Of a stretch of DNA of 7,924 bases, positions 1-6,578 are shown one piece after another. The DNA comes from Sphingobacteriaceae bacterium (lineage in GTDB: Bacteria; Bacteroidota; Bacteroidia; Sphingobacteriales; Sphingobacteriaceae), in the NCBI GenBank assembly GCA_021740025.1, contig JAIPAN010000042.1, positions 1-7,924 of the forward strand, read 5' to 3'. Position 1 is the first letter of the stretch, and each line of letters begins with the position of its first letter. Below the pieces are notes generated by a model. It searched no databases. It was not told where the DNA came from and worked only from the letters and a program-made list of their open reading frames with translations. The position numbers and the translations under genes were made by a program.

Positions 1-444
1 TTAAAACATTTTGGCGATCCAAAAACCAAGGTACTTACACTAGAGGAAGCGAAAGTTTCGGCCTATTATAATTTAGATAATGGTAGTGGAAAAATTAGAG
101 GGGTGTACTTGCAAGGTAACGAAGCCATTGCGCCTATCTTTAAATCGTGGTTGGCCCCTTTTGCCGATTTAGGCGCTACCACCTTAACGCCAAGAAATAC
201 CGGCGGAACCGATCACTTATCTTTTGATGCCGTGGGCATTCCGGGATTCCAATTTATACAAGATGGAATTGAGTACAACACCCGTACCCACCACACCAAT
301 ATGGATACCTACGATCGCTTAATTGAAGACGATTTAAAACAAGCAGCTACCATTGTAGCTTCGTTTGTTTACCACAGTGCACAACGTGCCGATTTGTTGC
401 CTCGTAAGCCTTTGCCTACGCCAGCACCAGCCCGTCAGAACTAA
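1..444 (+). CDS. M28-family zinc aminopeptidase, C-terminal part (5' end outside window)
   Basis: This reading frame is open from the first base of the window, so the gene enters from the left and only its last 147 codons are present. The GTG at 103 is an internal valine codon, not a start. In fragment numbering, the sequence NLDNGSGK (24-31) carries the Asp that is a zinc ligand in M28 peptidases. GGTDHLSF (68-75) precedes a GIPGF core, and HHTNMDTYD (97-105) supplies the conserved C-terminal zinc-binding histidine. Family members are exported di-zinc exopeptidases that remove N-terminal residues from peptides; export and the catalytic Glu pair cannot be checked because the N-terminal half is missing. 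The protein ends in a proline-rich tail ([14 protein letters not shown]). It converges on the beta-CASP nuclease gene, with a shared terminator between them. Family assignment is firm, but the exact substrate is unknown. Confidence 0.88.
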   Translation, partial: LKHFGDPKTKVLTLEEAKVSAYYNLDNGSGKIRGVYLQGNEAIAPIFKSWLAPFADLGATTLTPRNTGGTDHLSFDAVGIPGFQFIQDGIEYNTRTHHTNMDTYDRLIEDDLKQAATIVASFVYHSAQRADLLPRKPLPTPAPARQN

Positions 445-461
445 AAATAAAAAACACGTAC

Positions 462-495
462 AAAAAAGAGGCCCGAAAAACGGGGCTCTTTTTTT
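462..495. terminator. Bidirectional Rho-independent terminator, M28 peptidase / beta-CASP nuclease
   Basis: An 8-bp inverted repeat (GAGGCCCG at 468-475, CGGGGCTC at 481-488, with one G/G mismatch) encloses an AAAAA loop. Six A residues lie on the left and seven T residues on the right, so either strand reads as a GC stem followed by a U-tract. It sits in the 55-bp gap between convergent stop codons and should serve both genes. Confidence 0.85.
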
Positions 496-499
496 ATAC

Positions 500-1903
500 T
501 TAAACCAACTCTACCGATTGGTGCATATCGGGTATTACTACCGATTGAAATCCTTCGGCTTCTAGCGTTGCTTTAAAGTTAATTTGCGAATCGTATTCGC
601 CGTGGACAATGAATAGTTTTTTTACCAGTGCTGGATTTTGGCACGATAAAAAGCCCAATAAATCATCCCGATCGCCATGGGCACTCATCGATTTAATCTC
701 TTTAACCTGGGCTTTTACCACATGCTCTTCGCCAAAAATACGCACAAAGGGCTGTCCTGAAACCAAGCGGCCACCTAAAGACCGTGGTTCGCAATAACCG
801 GCAATTAAAATGGTATTGTTCGGGTTATCTATGGTATTGCGAATGTGGTGTTTCACCCGTCCAGCATCGGCCATGCCCGAAGCGGAAATAATAACGCAAG
901 GTGTTTTATCATCATTTAATGCAATAGAATCTTGTACATCTTCAATAAATACCAGGCCTTTAAAATCAAAAGGATCGTGATCTTTTTTCATAAGTTCTTT
1001 AACGCCACGGTTATATACCTCGGGGTGGCTTTTAATTACCGCCGTAGCCTTAGAAGATAGCGGACTATCTACATAATAAGGCACGTTGGGCAATTTCCCG
1101 TCAACTTCTAAGGCATTGAGTGCATACAGCAATTCTTGCGTACGGCCAACACTAAAAGCAGGTATTACCACTTTACCGCCGTGCTTGATACAGGTTTCTT
1201 CGATAATTTGGCGCAAGGCTTCTTCGGGGGTTATTACCTCTTCGTGCAAGCGATCGCCGTAGGTTGATTCGATTAAAATATAATCGGCTTGCGGGAAAGT
1301 TTGCGGTGCCCGCAAAAGCAAATCGCCGTAACGGCCTACATCGCCACTAAAAGTAATGCGGGTAGTTTTGTTATTTTCGGTGATGGATAAATGAACGGCG
1401 GTACTACCCAAAATATGACCTGCATCGGTAAAGTATACGATGATGTTTTCATCTATTGCCGTGGGGCTATCGTAAGGCAGCACCTTAAACCGACTAAGGG
1501 TTTGTTCTACGTCTTCTTCCTTGTATAGGGGTTTTATCAATTCTTCATGATCTCTGGCCCTACGTTTGTTTTCATAAAAGGCATCTTGCTCTTGTATTTT
1601 GGCCGAGTCTAATAATAAAATACGTACCAAATCGAGTGTAGCGGCGGTACAAAAGATGGGGCCTTTAAAACCTTCGGCAACTAATTTGGGCAATAAACCC
1701 GAGTGATCGATATGCGCATGCGAAAGTATCACGTACGACACCTCGGCTGGGTTAAAGCCAAAGTGTTTGTTCCACTCGTCGGTTGCTACACCACGGCCTT
1801 GAAACATGCCACAGTCTAGTAAGATTTGAGTTTTATTATCGAGGGTTACTAAGTGCTTACTACCGGTAACGGTACGGGCAGCTCCGTGGAAGGCTATGTT
1901 CAT
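500..1903 (-). CDS. Beta-CASP metallo-beta-lactamase-fold RNase (CPSF-like RNA-processing exonuclease)
   Basis: This complete 467-aa protein has the whole motif set of the beta-CASP branch of the metallo-beta-lactamase fold. Visible motifs are HAHIDH (62-67) for the two zinc ions, H163 in DAGHILGS, D188 in SGDVG, motif A E212 in ESTYGD, the PAFSVGRTQELL segment (248-259), motif B in SGMADAGRVKHH (342-353), and motif C H409 in SAHGD. These features match bacterial relatives of the CPSF73 RNA cleavage factor, which act in the cytoplasm as zinc-dependent endo- and/or 5' exonucleases. The ATG at 1903 is preferred because the protein then begins directly with the family's usual first strand (MNIAFHGAARTVTGS). 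No signal peptide is seen. It is a single-gene unit, divergent from the small plug-like gene with a 60-bp spacer. It is not RNase J, which is longer and has an extra C-terminal domain. The RNA target is unknown. Confidence 0.93.
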   Translation of the reverse strand: MNIAFHGAARTVTGSKHLVTLDNKTQILLDCGMFQGRGVATDEWNKHFGFNPAEVSYVILSHAHIDHSGLLPKLVAEGFKGPIFCTAATLDLVRILLLDSAKIQEQDAFYENKRRARDHEELIKPLYKEEDVEQTLSRFKVLPYDSPTAIDENIIVYFTDAGHILGSTAVHLSITENNKTTRITFSGDVGRYGDLLLRAPQTFPQADYILIESTYGDRLHEEVITPEEALRQIIEETCIKHGGKVVIPAFSVGRTQELLYALNALEVDGKLPNVPYYVDSPLSSKATAVIKSHPEVYNRGVKELMKKDHDPFDFKGLVFIEDVQDSIALNDDKTPCVIISASGMADAGRVKHHIRNTIDNPNNTILIAGYCEPRSLGGRLVSGQPFVRIFGEEHVVKAQVKEIKSMSAHGDRDDLLGFLSCQNPALVKKLFIVHGEYDSQINFKATLEAEGFQSVVIPDMHQSVELV

Positions 1904-1933
1904 AGGTGATGGGTGTTAGATGAACTAAATGTG

Positions 1934-1941
1934 TATATTTA
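1934..1941 (+). promoter_or_regulatory. Possible Bacteroidota -7 element for the small plug-like gene
   Basis: TATATTTA matches seven of eight positions of the Bacteroidota -7 consensus TAnnTTTG and lies 22 bases before the ATG at 1964. No good TTTG -33 element is found at the expected distance, and the spacer is AT-rich, so chance is a real possibility. Confidence 0.3.
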
Positions 1942-1963
1942 GCTATAAAATCAATCTAAAGAT

Positions 1964-2281
1964 ATGGCAAATAAGCGACTACTTTTTTTCTTAATGGGGC
2001 TAATGGTTGTATTAGGTTTTGCGATGAAACCTGTTACTGTAACGAATCACCCACATCAAAATTACGATACAACCATACAAGACAGTACCAAAAGCACATC
2101 AAAGGCAGATAAAAATGCTCCGTTATGTGTTTTGGAGGGTAAGGTAATTTCTAAATCAGAACTAGATAAAATAAATCCCGATGCCATTGAATCTATTAAT
2201 GTGTTAAAAGGGAAGAATGCAGTGAACACTTATGGCAAAGCTGGAAAAAACGGGGTAATTCAGATTACGCTCAAAAAATAA
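1964..2281 (+). CDS. Small secreted protein with a TonB-receptor plug-like C-terminal segment
   Basis: This is a 105-aa protein. Residues 1-21 form an export signal or membrane anchor: NKR followed by a hydrophobic run (LLFFLMGLMVVLGFAM). Residues 28-50 are polar, Thr/Ser/Lys-rich and probably disordered. Residues 53-105 resemble the end of a TonB-dependent receptor plug domain: PLCVLEGKVIS, then an INPDAIESINVLKGKNA block (70-86), then YGKAGKNGVIQITLKK (90-105). In SusC-type receptors the matching stretch reads roughly as 'IDG ... DIESIEVLK ... AxYG ... ANGVIxITTK'. There is no beta-barrel and no room for one, and no TonB box is evident. Similar short plug-like modules occur in other Bacteroidota, sometimes attached to BlaR1-type membrane peptidases, but I know of no established function. 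The ATG at 1964 is chosen because it gives a proper signal peptide. The single cysteine (C55) is not a lipobox. The gene stands alone between a divergent nuclease gene and the convergent sdh operon. It is probably real, given the stop-free frame, signal peptide, conserved motif and terminator. Confidence 0.75.
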   Translation: MANKRLLFFLMGLMVVLGFAMKPVTVTNHPHQNYDTTIQDSTKSTSKADKNAPLCVLEGKVISKSELDKINPDAIESINVLKGKNAVNTYGKAGKNGVIQITLKK

Positions 2282-2294
2282 CTGACCCAATTAT

Positions 2295-2330
2295 AAAAAA
2301 GGCCCTCCCGAAATTCGGGAGAGCCTTTTT
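2295..2330. terminator. Bidirectional Rho-independent terminator, plug-like gene / sdhB
   Basis: GGC (2301-2303) plus CTCCCGAA (2305-2312) pair with TTCGGGAG (2314-2321) plus GCC (2323-2325), with one C/A mismatch between the two blocks and closure around the AAATT centre. Six A residues precede and five T residues follow. It lies between the convergent stops of the plug-like gene and sdhB and would end the sdh operon transcript from the other strand. Confidence 0.88.
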
Positions 2331-2347
2331 GTAGTACCTAAAATTGC

Positions 2348-3112
2348 TTAGGCCTCGTCTTTAAAGAAATTGGCCGTAAAATAATCGCGGTTCATGCGGG
2401 CAATATTGGTAATCTTAATTTCTTTCGGGCACTCGGCTTCGCAAGCACCGGTATTGGTACAGCTACCAAAGCCTTCAGTATCCATTTGGTTAACCATGGC
2501 TTGTGCACGTTGGTAACGCTCTGGCTGGCCTTGCGGCAATAGCGCCAATTGCGAAACTTTTGCAGATACAAACAACATAGCCGACGCATTTTTACAAGCC
2601 GCCACACAAGCTCCGCAACCAATGCAGGTAGCAGAATTGAAAGCCTCGTCGGCCACTGGTTTCGGAATGGCAATGGCATTGGCATCGGGTACACCACCGG
2701 TATTTACCGATACAAAACCACCTGCATGCTGAATGCGATCGAAAGCCGAACGGTCTACAGCCAAATCTTTAATTACCGGAAATGCCGATGCTCTCCATGG
2801 TTCAATCACTATGGTTTCACCATCGTGGAAACTACGCATGTGCAATTGGCAAGTGGTAATGGCTTGTTTGGGTCCGTGCGGACGGCCATTAATGTGTAAA
2901 GAACACATCCCACAAATTCCTTCACGGCAATCGTGATCGAAGTGAATAGGGTCTTCACCTTTTTTCACGAGACCTTCGTTTACCACATCCAACATTTCTA
3001 AAAACGACATATCGGGAGAAATGCCTGGTGCCGGATAGGTTACGAAAGTACCCTTGGTATTTCCGCTTGGCTGACGCCAAACTTTAAGTGTTAAATTCAT
3101 ATTTCCACTCAT
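2348..3112 (-). CDS. sdhB: Succinate dehydrogenase / fumarate reductase iron-sulfur subunit
   Basis: This 254-aa subunit carries electrons from the FAD of SdhA to the quinone site at the membrane. The N-terminal plant-ferredoxin-like domain has the 2Fe-2S ligands C62, C67, C70 (CREGICGMC) and C88. The C-terminal domain has [11 protein letters not shown] (163-173) and a second group C218-x5-C224-x3-C228. By family pattern, C163, C166, C169 and C228 hold the 4Fe-4S cluster, and C173, C218 and C224 the 3Fe-4S cluster. C173 is followed by Lys where many homologues have Pro; I believe this is common in Bacteroidota. The ATG at 3112 lies only 7 bases after the sdhA stop, so the two are almost certainly co-translated. 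An in-frame ATG four codons later is the only nearby alternative start. It is the last gene of the operon, followed by the shared terminator at 2295-2330. Direction (succinate oxidation or fumarate reduction) cannot be read from this subunit. Confidence 0.96.
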   Translation of the reverse strand: MSGNMNLTLKVWRQPSGNTKGTFVTYPAPGISPDMSFLEMLDVVNEGLVKKGEDPIHFDHDCREGICGMCSLHINGRPHGPKQAITTCQLHMRSFHDGETIVIEPWRASAFPVIKDLAVDRSAFDRIQHAGGFVSVNTGGVPDANAIAIPKPVADEAFNSATCIGCGACVAACKNASAMLFVSAKVSQLALLPQGQPERYQRAQAMVNQMDTEGFGSCTNTGACEAECPKEIKITNIARMNRDYFTANFFKDEA

Positions 3113-3119
3113 AATGCTA

Positions 3120-5054
3120 CTATTTATAACTCCGTTGAGAGAGTTTTACGTTTTCAAATTTCAAGTCTTCCTTGTGTAAAGCTTCTGGCTTGTTCTCCCC
3201 AGTATACTCCCAAGCTGCTACGTATGCAAATTTTTCATCGTCACGTAGTGCTTCACCTTCTTCGGTTTGGCTTTCTACACGGAAGTGACCACCACAAGAT
3301 TCGTTGCGATCTAGGGCATCATCAATCATCAATTCACCCAATTCAATAAAGTCGGCTACACGGCCAGCTTTTTCTAATGACATGTTAAACTCTTCATTAG
3401 CGCCCAATACAATCGCATTTTTCCAGAAATCGGTCTTTAAATCTTGAATGAGTTTTTTTGCTTTTTTCAAGCCTTCTTCAGAACGTGACATGCCGCAGTA
3501 TTCCCACATAATTTTACCCAATTCGCGGTGGTATTCGTCTACCGTTTTATTTCCTTTGAGGGATAACAATTTTTGCAAACGTTCTTCAACTGCTTTTTTG
3601 GTTTCCGCAAAAGCCGGGTTGTTTACATCTACTGGTTTCGGACCAATGGTAGCTAAATAATCGCCCAACGTATAGGGGATCACAAAATAACCATCGGCCA
3701 AGCCTTGCATTAAGGCAGAGGCTCCTAAACGGTTTGCTCCGTGGTCGGAGAAATTGGCTTCGCCCAAAGCATACAAACCTGGTACGGTGGTTTGTAAATT
3801 ATAATCAACCCATAAACCGCCCATGGTATAGTGTACCGCTGGGTAAATACGCATGGGTTGTTTGTACGGATTTTCGTCGGTAATTTGATAATACATATCA
3901 AATAGGTTACCGTATTTGGCACGAACGGCATCTTCGCCTAAACGGCTGATGGCATCGGCAAAATCGAGATAAACGGCAATACCCGAAGTACCAACGCCTT
4001 TGCCTTCATCAACCATTTCTTTGGCATTACGAGACGCCACATCACGTGGAACCAGGTTGCCAAATGATGGATATTTGCGTTCTAAAAAGTAATCGCGTTC
4101 GTCTTCTTTAAGATCGGTTGCTTTGATTTTACCATCACGGATTTGTGCGGCTAATTCTTTGGTTTTAGGTACCCATACACGTCCATCGTTACGCAATGAT
4201 TCTGACATCAACGTCAGTTTAGACTGATGATCTCCGGAAACCGGAATACAGGTTGGGTGAATTTGGGTAAAGCAAGGGTTGCCAAAAAAGGCACCACGTT
4301 TGTGGGCTCTCCAAGCAGCCGTTACGTTACAGCCCATGGCGTTAGTAGATAGGTAATATACGTTTCCGTAACCACCTGTACACAATAATACCGCATGAGC
4401 AGCATGTGTTTCGATTTCGCCAGTAACCAAGTTACGGGCAATAATTCCCTGGGCTTTTCCATCAACAGTTACTACATCCAGCATTTCATGACGACTGAAC
4501 ATCTCTACTTTGCCTTCGTGTATTTGGCGGTTAAGGGCCGAGTAAGCGCCTAATAATAATTGTTGTCCGGTTTGGCCACGGGCGTAAAACGTACGCGATA
4601 CTTGCGCACCACCAAACGAACGGTTATCTAATAAGCCACCGTATTCGCGGGCAAAAGGAACACCTTGTGCCACACATTGGTCAATAATGTTTACCGAAAC
4701 TTCGGCCAAGCGGTATACGTTTCCTTCACGGGCACGGTAATCGCCGCCTTTAATGGTATCGTAAAACAATCGTTGCACGCTATCGCCATCGTTGCGGTAG
4801 TTTTTAGCCGCATTAATACCACCCTGAGCAGCAATAGAGTGTGCTCTACGTGGCGAATCTTGGTAACAAAATGCTTTTACATTGTAGCCTAATTCGGCTA
4901 AGGAAGCGGCCGCAGAAGACCCTGCCAAACCGGTTCCCACCACAATAACGGTGTACTTCCGTTTATTGGCCGGATTTACCAATTTTAGGTTAAACTTGTG
5001 TTTCGACCATTTTTCGGCTAATGGTCCTTCTGGAATTTTGGCATCTAACTTCAT
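3120..5054 (-). CDS. sdhA: Succinate dehydrogenase / fumarate reductase flavoprotein subunit
   Basis: This 644-aa catalytic subunit interconverts succinate and fumarate on the cytoplasmic face of complex II. The FAD-binding dinucleotide fold begins at [10 protein letters not shown] (G40, G42, G45). H72 in AHSIAAQGG is the expected covalent FAD attachment residue. Active-site residues can be placed from conserved contexts: H266 (IHPTC), R337 in PRDVASR (the proton-shuttle Arg, equivalent to E. coli SdhA R286), H408 (HYTMGG) and R442 (GANRLG). The C-terminal helical domain includes the ESCGGHFR motif. It is longer than E. coli SdhA because of an N-terminal extension of roughly 30 residues before the FAD fold and an insertion between H266 and R337. 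That size is usual for the form paired with a one-subunit di-heme anchor. The start is the ATG at 5054, 40 bases after the sdhC stop. It is the second gene of sdhCAB and the stop is TAG. The frdA name is equally possible from sequence alone. Confidence 0.97.
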   Translation of the reverse strand: MKLDAKIPEGPLAEKWSKHKFNLKLVNPANKRKYTVIVVGTGLAGSSAAASLAELGYNVKAFCYQDSPRRAHSIAAQGGINAAKNYRNDGDSVQRLFYDTIKGGDYRAREGNVYRLAEVSVNIIDQCVAQGVPFAREYGGLLDNRSFGGAQVSRTFYARGQTGQQLLLGAYSALNRQIHEGKVEMFSRHEMLDVVTVDGKAQGIIARNLVTGEIETHAAHAVLLCTGGYGNVYYLSTNAMGCNVTAAWRAHKRGAFFGNPCFTQIHPTCIPVSGDHQSKLTLMSESLRNDGRVWVPKTKELAAQIRDGKIKATDLKEDERDYFLERKYPSFGNLVPRDVASRNAKEMVDEGKGVGTSGIAVYLDFADAISRLGEDAVRAKYGNLFDMYYQITDENPYKQPMRIYPAVHYTMGGLWVDYNLQTTVPGLYALGEANFSDHGANRLGASALMQGLADGYFVIPYTLGDYLATIGPKPVDVNNPAFAETKKAVEERLQKLLSLKGNKTVDEYHRELGKIMWEYCGMSRSEEGLKKAKKLIQDLKTDFWKNAIVLGANEEFNMSLEKAGRVADFIELGELMIDDALDRNESCGGHFRVESQTEEGEALRDDEKFAYVAAWEYTGENKPEALHKEDLKFENVKLSQRSYK

Positions 5055-5094
5055 GTCAGAACGTATTTTTAGCGGTTAAACCGTAGTGTATAGC

Positions 5095-5868
5095 TTATTT
5101 ACAAAAGAAAAAATAAAGTGGCATGGCAGCAAAGGCTAATGGTATTAAAACACCAAAGCCCCAAACGCCAATGCACTTAATTAAGGGCATAAGTTTTTTG
5201 TGGTTCCACCCAAAGGTTTGAAACGCACTTTGAAAACCGTGAATTAAATGGAAAGAAAGCGCAGCCATACCCAAAAGGTATAAAGCCACCAACCAGCAGT
5301 TTTTAAAGGCAAAAGCGGTAGTGGCATACAAATCTTTGGCTTTTATAACTTCTACTCCTTGTTCTTGGTATTTTACATATTCTTTAAACTCGGCAGCAGG
5401 CAATTCACGTTGCGTAGTTTGTAGCGTATTTAAATCGGTACGGTACTCCACATAAGGCACTTTACCCCAGTGGTATTCATACCAAAAATTAGACATGTGT
5501 ACGCTAATAAAAATAAGCAAAACAGTACCTAATATTCCCATATTACGGGAAGTCCATGGGCTGTTAGCCGATCCTTTATAGGCCCCATAGGGCACCTTAC
5601 GTGCTTTACGATTGCCAATAGTTAGTATTAAAGCATAAAAAGCATGTACCACAATGGAGGTGTACAATAAGTACGACACAATTTTAATCGGCGTGAAATG
5701 CGTCATAAAATAAGCGTACTCATTAAAAGCCTTGCCGCCATCTGCTTTAAATAGTTGGATATTTCCGATGAGGTGGACTACTAAGAAGGTACAAAGGAAT
5801 AGACCAGTAAGGGCCATAATCAATTTTTTTCCTAGAGAGGATGAGAATGTTTTTGCGAAAGTACTCAT
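5095..5868 (-). CDS. sdhC: Succinate dehydrogenase cytochrome b subunit, di-heme type B membrane anchor
   Basis: This membrane subunit, 257 aa with the start chosen here, holds two hemes b and the menaquinone site of complex II. Five hydrophobic helices are visible at about 16-36, 61-84, 110-130, 190-216 and 230-253. Candidate heme-ligand histidines are H32, H75, H124 and H207, one in each of the first four helices as in Bacillus subtilis SdhC and Wolinella FrdC; H210 is an alternative to H207. The FHLIHGFQSAFQTFG stretch (206-220) is typical of the b558 family. The third-to-fourth-helix loop is unusually long (about residues 135-188). The start is taken as the ATG at 5866-5868, which gives MSTFAKTFSSS; an ATG two codons upstream (5872-5874) is nearly as good. 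The longer frame from the TTG at 5896-5898 is disfavoured because that TTG forms the end of a perfect -7 promoter element. First gene of sdhCAB. Confidence 0.93.
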   Translation of the reverse strand: MSTFAKTFSSSLGKKLIMALTGLFLCTFLVVHLIGNIQLFKADGGKAFNEYAYFMTHFTPIKIVSYLLYTSIVVHAFYALILTIGNRKARKVPYGAYKGSANSPWTSRNMGILGTVLLIFISVHMSNFWYEYHWGKVPYVEYRTDLNTLQTTQRELPAAEFKEYVKYQEQGVEVIKAKDLYATTAFAFKNCWLVALYLLGMAALSFHLIHGFQSAFQTFGWNHKKLMPLIKCIGVWGFGVLIPLAFAAMPLYFFFCK

Positions 5869-5895
5869 TACCATTTTTATAAGTTTTTTGGTGTT

Positions 5896-5903
5896 CAAAA
5901 GTA
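5896..5903 (-). promoter_or_regulatory. Candidate -7 promoter element of the sdhCAB operon
   Basis: Read on the minus strand this is TACTTTTG, an exact match to the Bacteroidota -7 consensus TAnnTTTG. Transcription would begin near 5890, giving a leader of roughly 15-25 bases to the ATG at 5874 or 5868. The -33 side is weak: the nearest TTTG (minus strand, 5916-5919) is only 12 bases away instead of about 19-20. The upstream region is very AT-rich, which could help polymerase binding. Confidence 0.5.
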
Positions 5904-5960
5904 TCTAATAAAAAGCAAAAAAATAAAGATTGGAGTAGCTCATTTTAAGATTTTTTTTAT

Positions 5961-5975
5961 TTAGAACGATTCTAA
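5961..5975. promoter_or_regulatory. Perfect 7-1-7 palindrome resembling a Fur/PerR-family operator
   Basis: TTAGAACGATTCTAA has perfect 6-bp arms (TTAGAA / TTCTAA) around CGA. Viewed as 7-1-7, it matches the Bacillus PerR box TTATAATnATTATAA at 11 of 14 fixed positions. It lies between the divergent promoters, about 60-70 bases upstream of the sdhC -7 element and about 48 bases upstream of the -33 element of the DUF1569 gene. At that distance it would suit an upstream activator or a looping regulator more than a simple blocking repressor. The binding protein is not known. Confidence 0.35.
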
Positions 5976-6022
5976 TCAAGTACTGCGAAAGGGGGGCATA
6001 CTAAAGTATTAGGAATGGGCGT

Positions 6023-6054
6023 TTTGCGATTAAGAAAGCGGCTGCGTAACTTTA
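6023..6054 (+). promoter_or_regulatory. Bacteroidota-type promoter of the DUF1569 gene
   Basis: A TTTG -33 element (6023-6026) and a TAACTTTA -7 element (6047-6054; seven of eight matches to TAnnTTTG) are separated by 20 bases, which is the spacing reported for Bacteroidota housekeeping sigma factors. The start of transcription should fall near 6060, leaving a very short leader before the ATG at 6074. This is the best promoter in the window. Confidence 0.6.
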
Positions 6055-6073
6055 AGTATAAAAATAAACCGAT

Positions 6074-6532
6074 ATGGCATACCCTTCTATTTATGAACAA
6101 AAAACTGTTGAGGCGCTAGCGCAACGTATTGGAAAACTAAGCAAGCTTAGTTCGGCCAATTGGGGTAAAATGAATGTAGCCCAAATGTTAGCACACTGCT
6201 GCATACCCTATGAGCAAATTTTTGGGGAGAGAAACGATCGGATTTCTGGTATCATGAAATTTTTGATGCGCTATGTATTCAAAAAGAGTATGGTAAACGA
6301 AGTTCCGTACAAACAATCCTTACCAACGGCTCCCTTTTTTATTATGGCCGATGATAAAGACTTTGAGAAGGAACAAAAACGTTTATTAAACTACATTCAC
6401 AAGTGCCAGCAATTAGGAGCTGATGATTTGGTAAAACAAAAACACCAAAGTTTGGGTATGCTTTCAGCAATAGAATGGAATAATTTACTTTACAAACACC
6501 TAGACCACCATTTGCGGCAGTTTGATGTATAA
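6074..6532 (+). CDS. DUF1569 family protein (DinB-like four-helix fold)
   Basis: This is a complete cytosolic protein of 152 aa without a signal peptide. The N-terminal WGKMNVAQMLAHC block (30-42) and the C-terminal HLDHHLRQFDV ending (142-152) are the signatures of DUF1569, a branch of the DinB/YfiT-like superfamily. In that fold, three histidines in separate helices usually bind a divalent metal; here H41, H142 and H146 are in the right places. The function of DUF1569 is not established. Superfamily relatives include thiol-S-transferases and damage-induced proteins, but no such reaction should be assumed. The ATG at 6074 is supported by the promoter just upstream and by the short distance to the conserved block. 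It is transcribed alone, divergent from sdhCAB, and its TAA overlaps the A-tract of the following terminator. Confidence 0.82.
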   Translation: MAYPSIYEQKTVEALAQRIGKLSKLSSANWGKMNVAQMLAHCCIPYEQIFGERNDRISGIMKFLMRYVFKKSMVNEVPYKQSLPTAPFFIMADDKDFEKEQKRLLNYIHKCQQLGADDLVKQKHQSLGMLSAIEWNNLLYKHLDHHLRQFDV

Positions 6533-6567
6533 AAAAAGCCCTCCGGAAATCTCGGGAGGGCTTTTTT
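6531..6567. terminator. Bidirectional Rho-independent terminator, DUF1569 gene / HtrA protease
   Basis: GCCCTCC (6538-6544) pairs perfectly with GGAGGGC (6555-6561), flanked by seven A residues on the left and six T residues on the right. The A-tract overlaps the stop codon of the DUF1569 gene, and the T-tract ends 12 bases before the stop of the protease gene. Its sequence resembles the hairpin at 2295-2330. Confidence 0.9.
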
Positions 6568-6578
6568 GTAAAGGGTAC

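Noticed and set aside
103..444. GTG at 103 as the start of a 113-aa protein
   Set aside because: The frame is open to base 1 and the upstream residues contain the conserved NLDNGSGK metal-site motif of M28 peptidases, so this is the interior of a longer gene.
365..565. 66-aa plus-strand frame across the first terminator
   Set aside because: It overlaps the end of the peptidase gene, the terminator hairpin and the end of the nuclease gene, and its translation has no sign of a real protein.
2392..2936. Several open frames of 67-116 aa on both strands within sdhB
   Set aside because: They are shadow frames of a firmly identified gene; their translations have no recognisable motif and no start context.
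5073..5083. CGGTTAAACCG inverted repeat in the sdhC-sdhA spacer as an operator or attenuator
   Set aside because: The RNA stem would be only four base pairs with a 3-base loop and no U-tract, too weak to support a regulatory call without conservation data.
5948..5960. T-rich run as a terminator for a transcript from the left
   Set aside because: No GC-rich stem precedes the T-run, and no plus-strand gene ends nearby; it is better explained as AT-rich promoter-upstream DNA.
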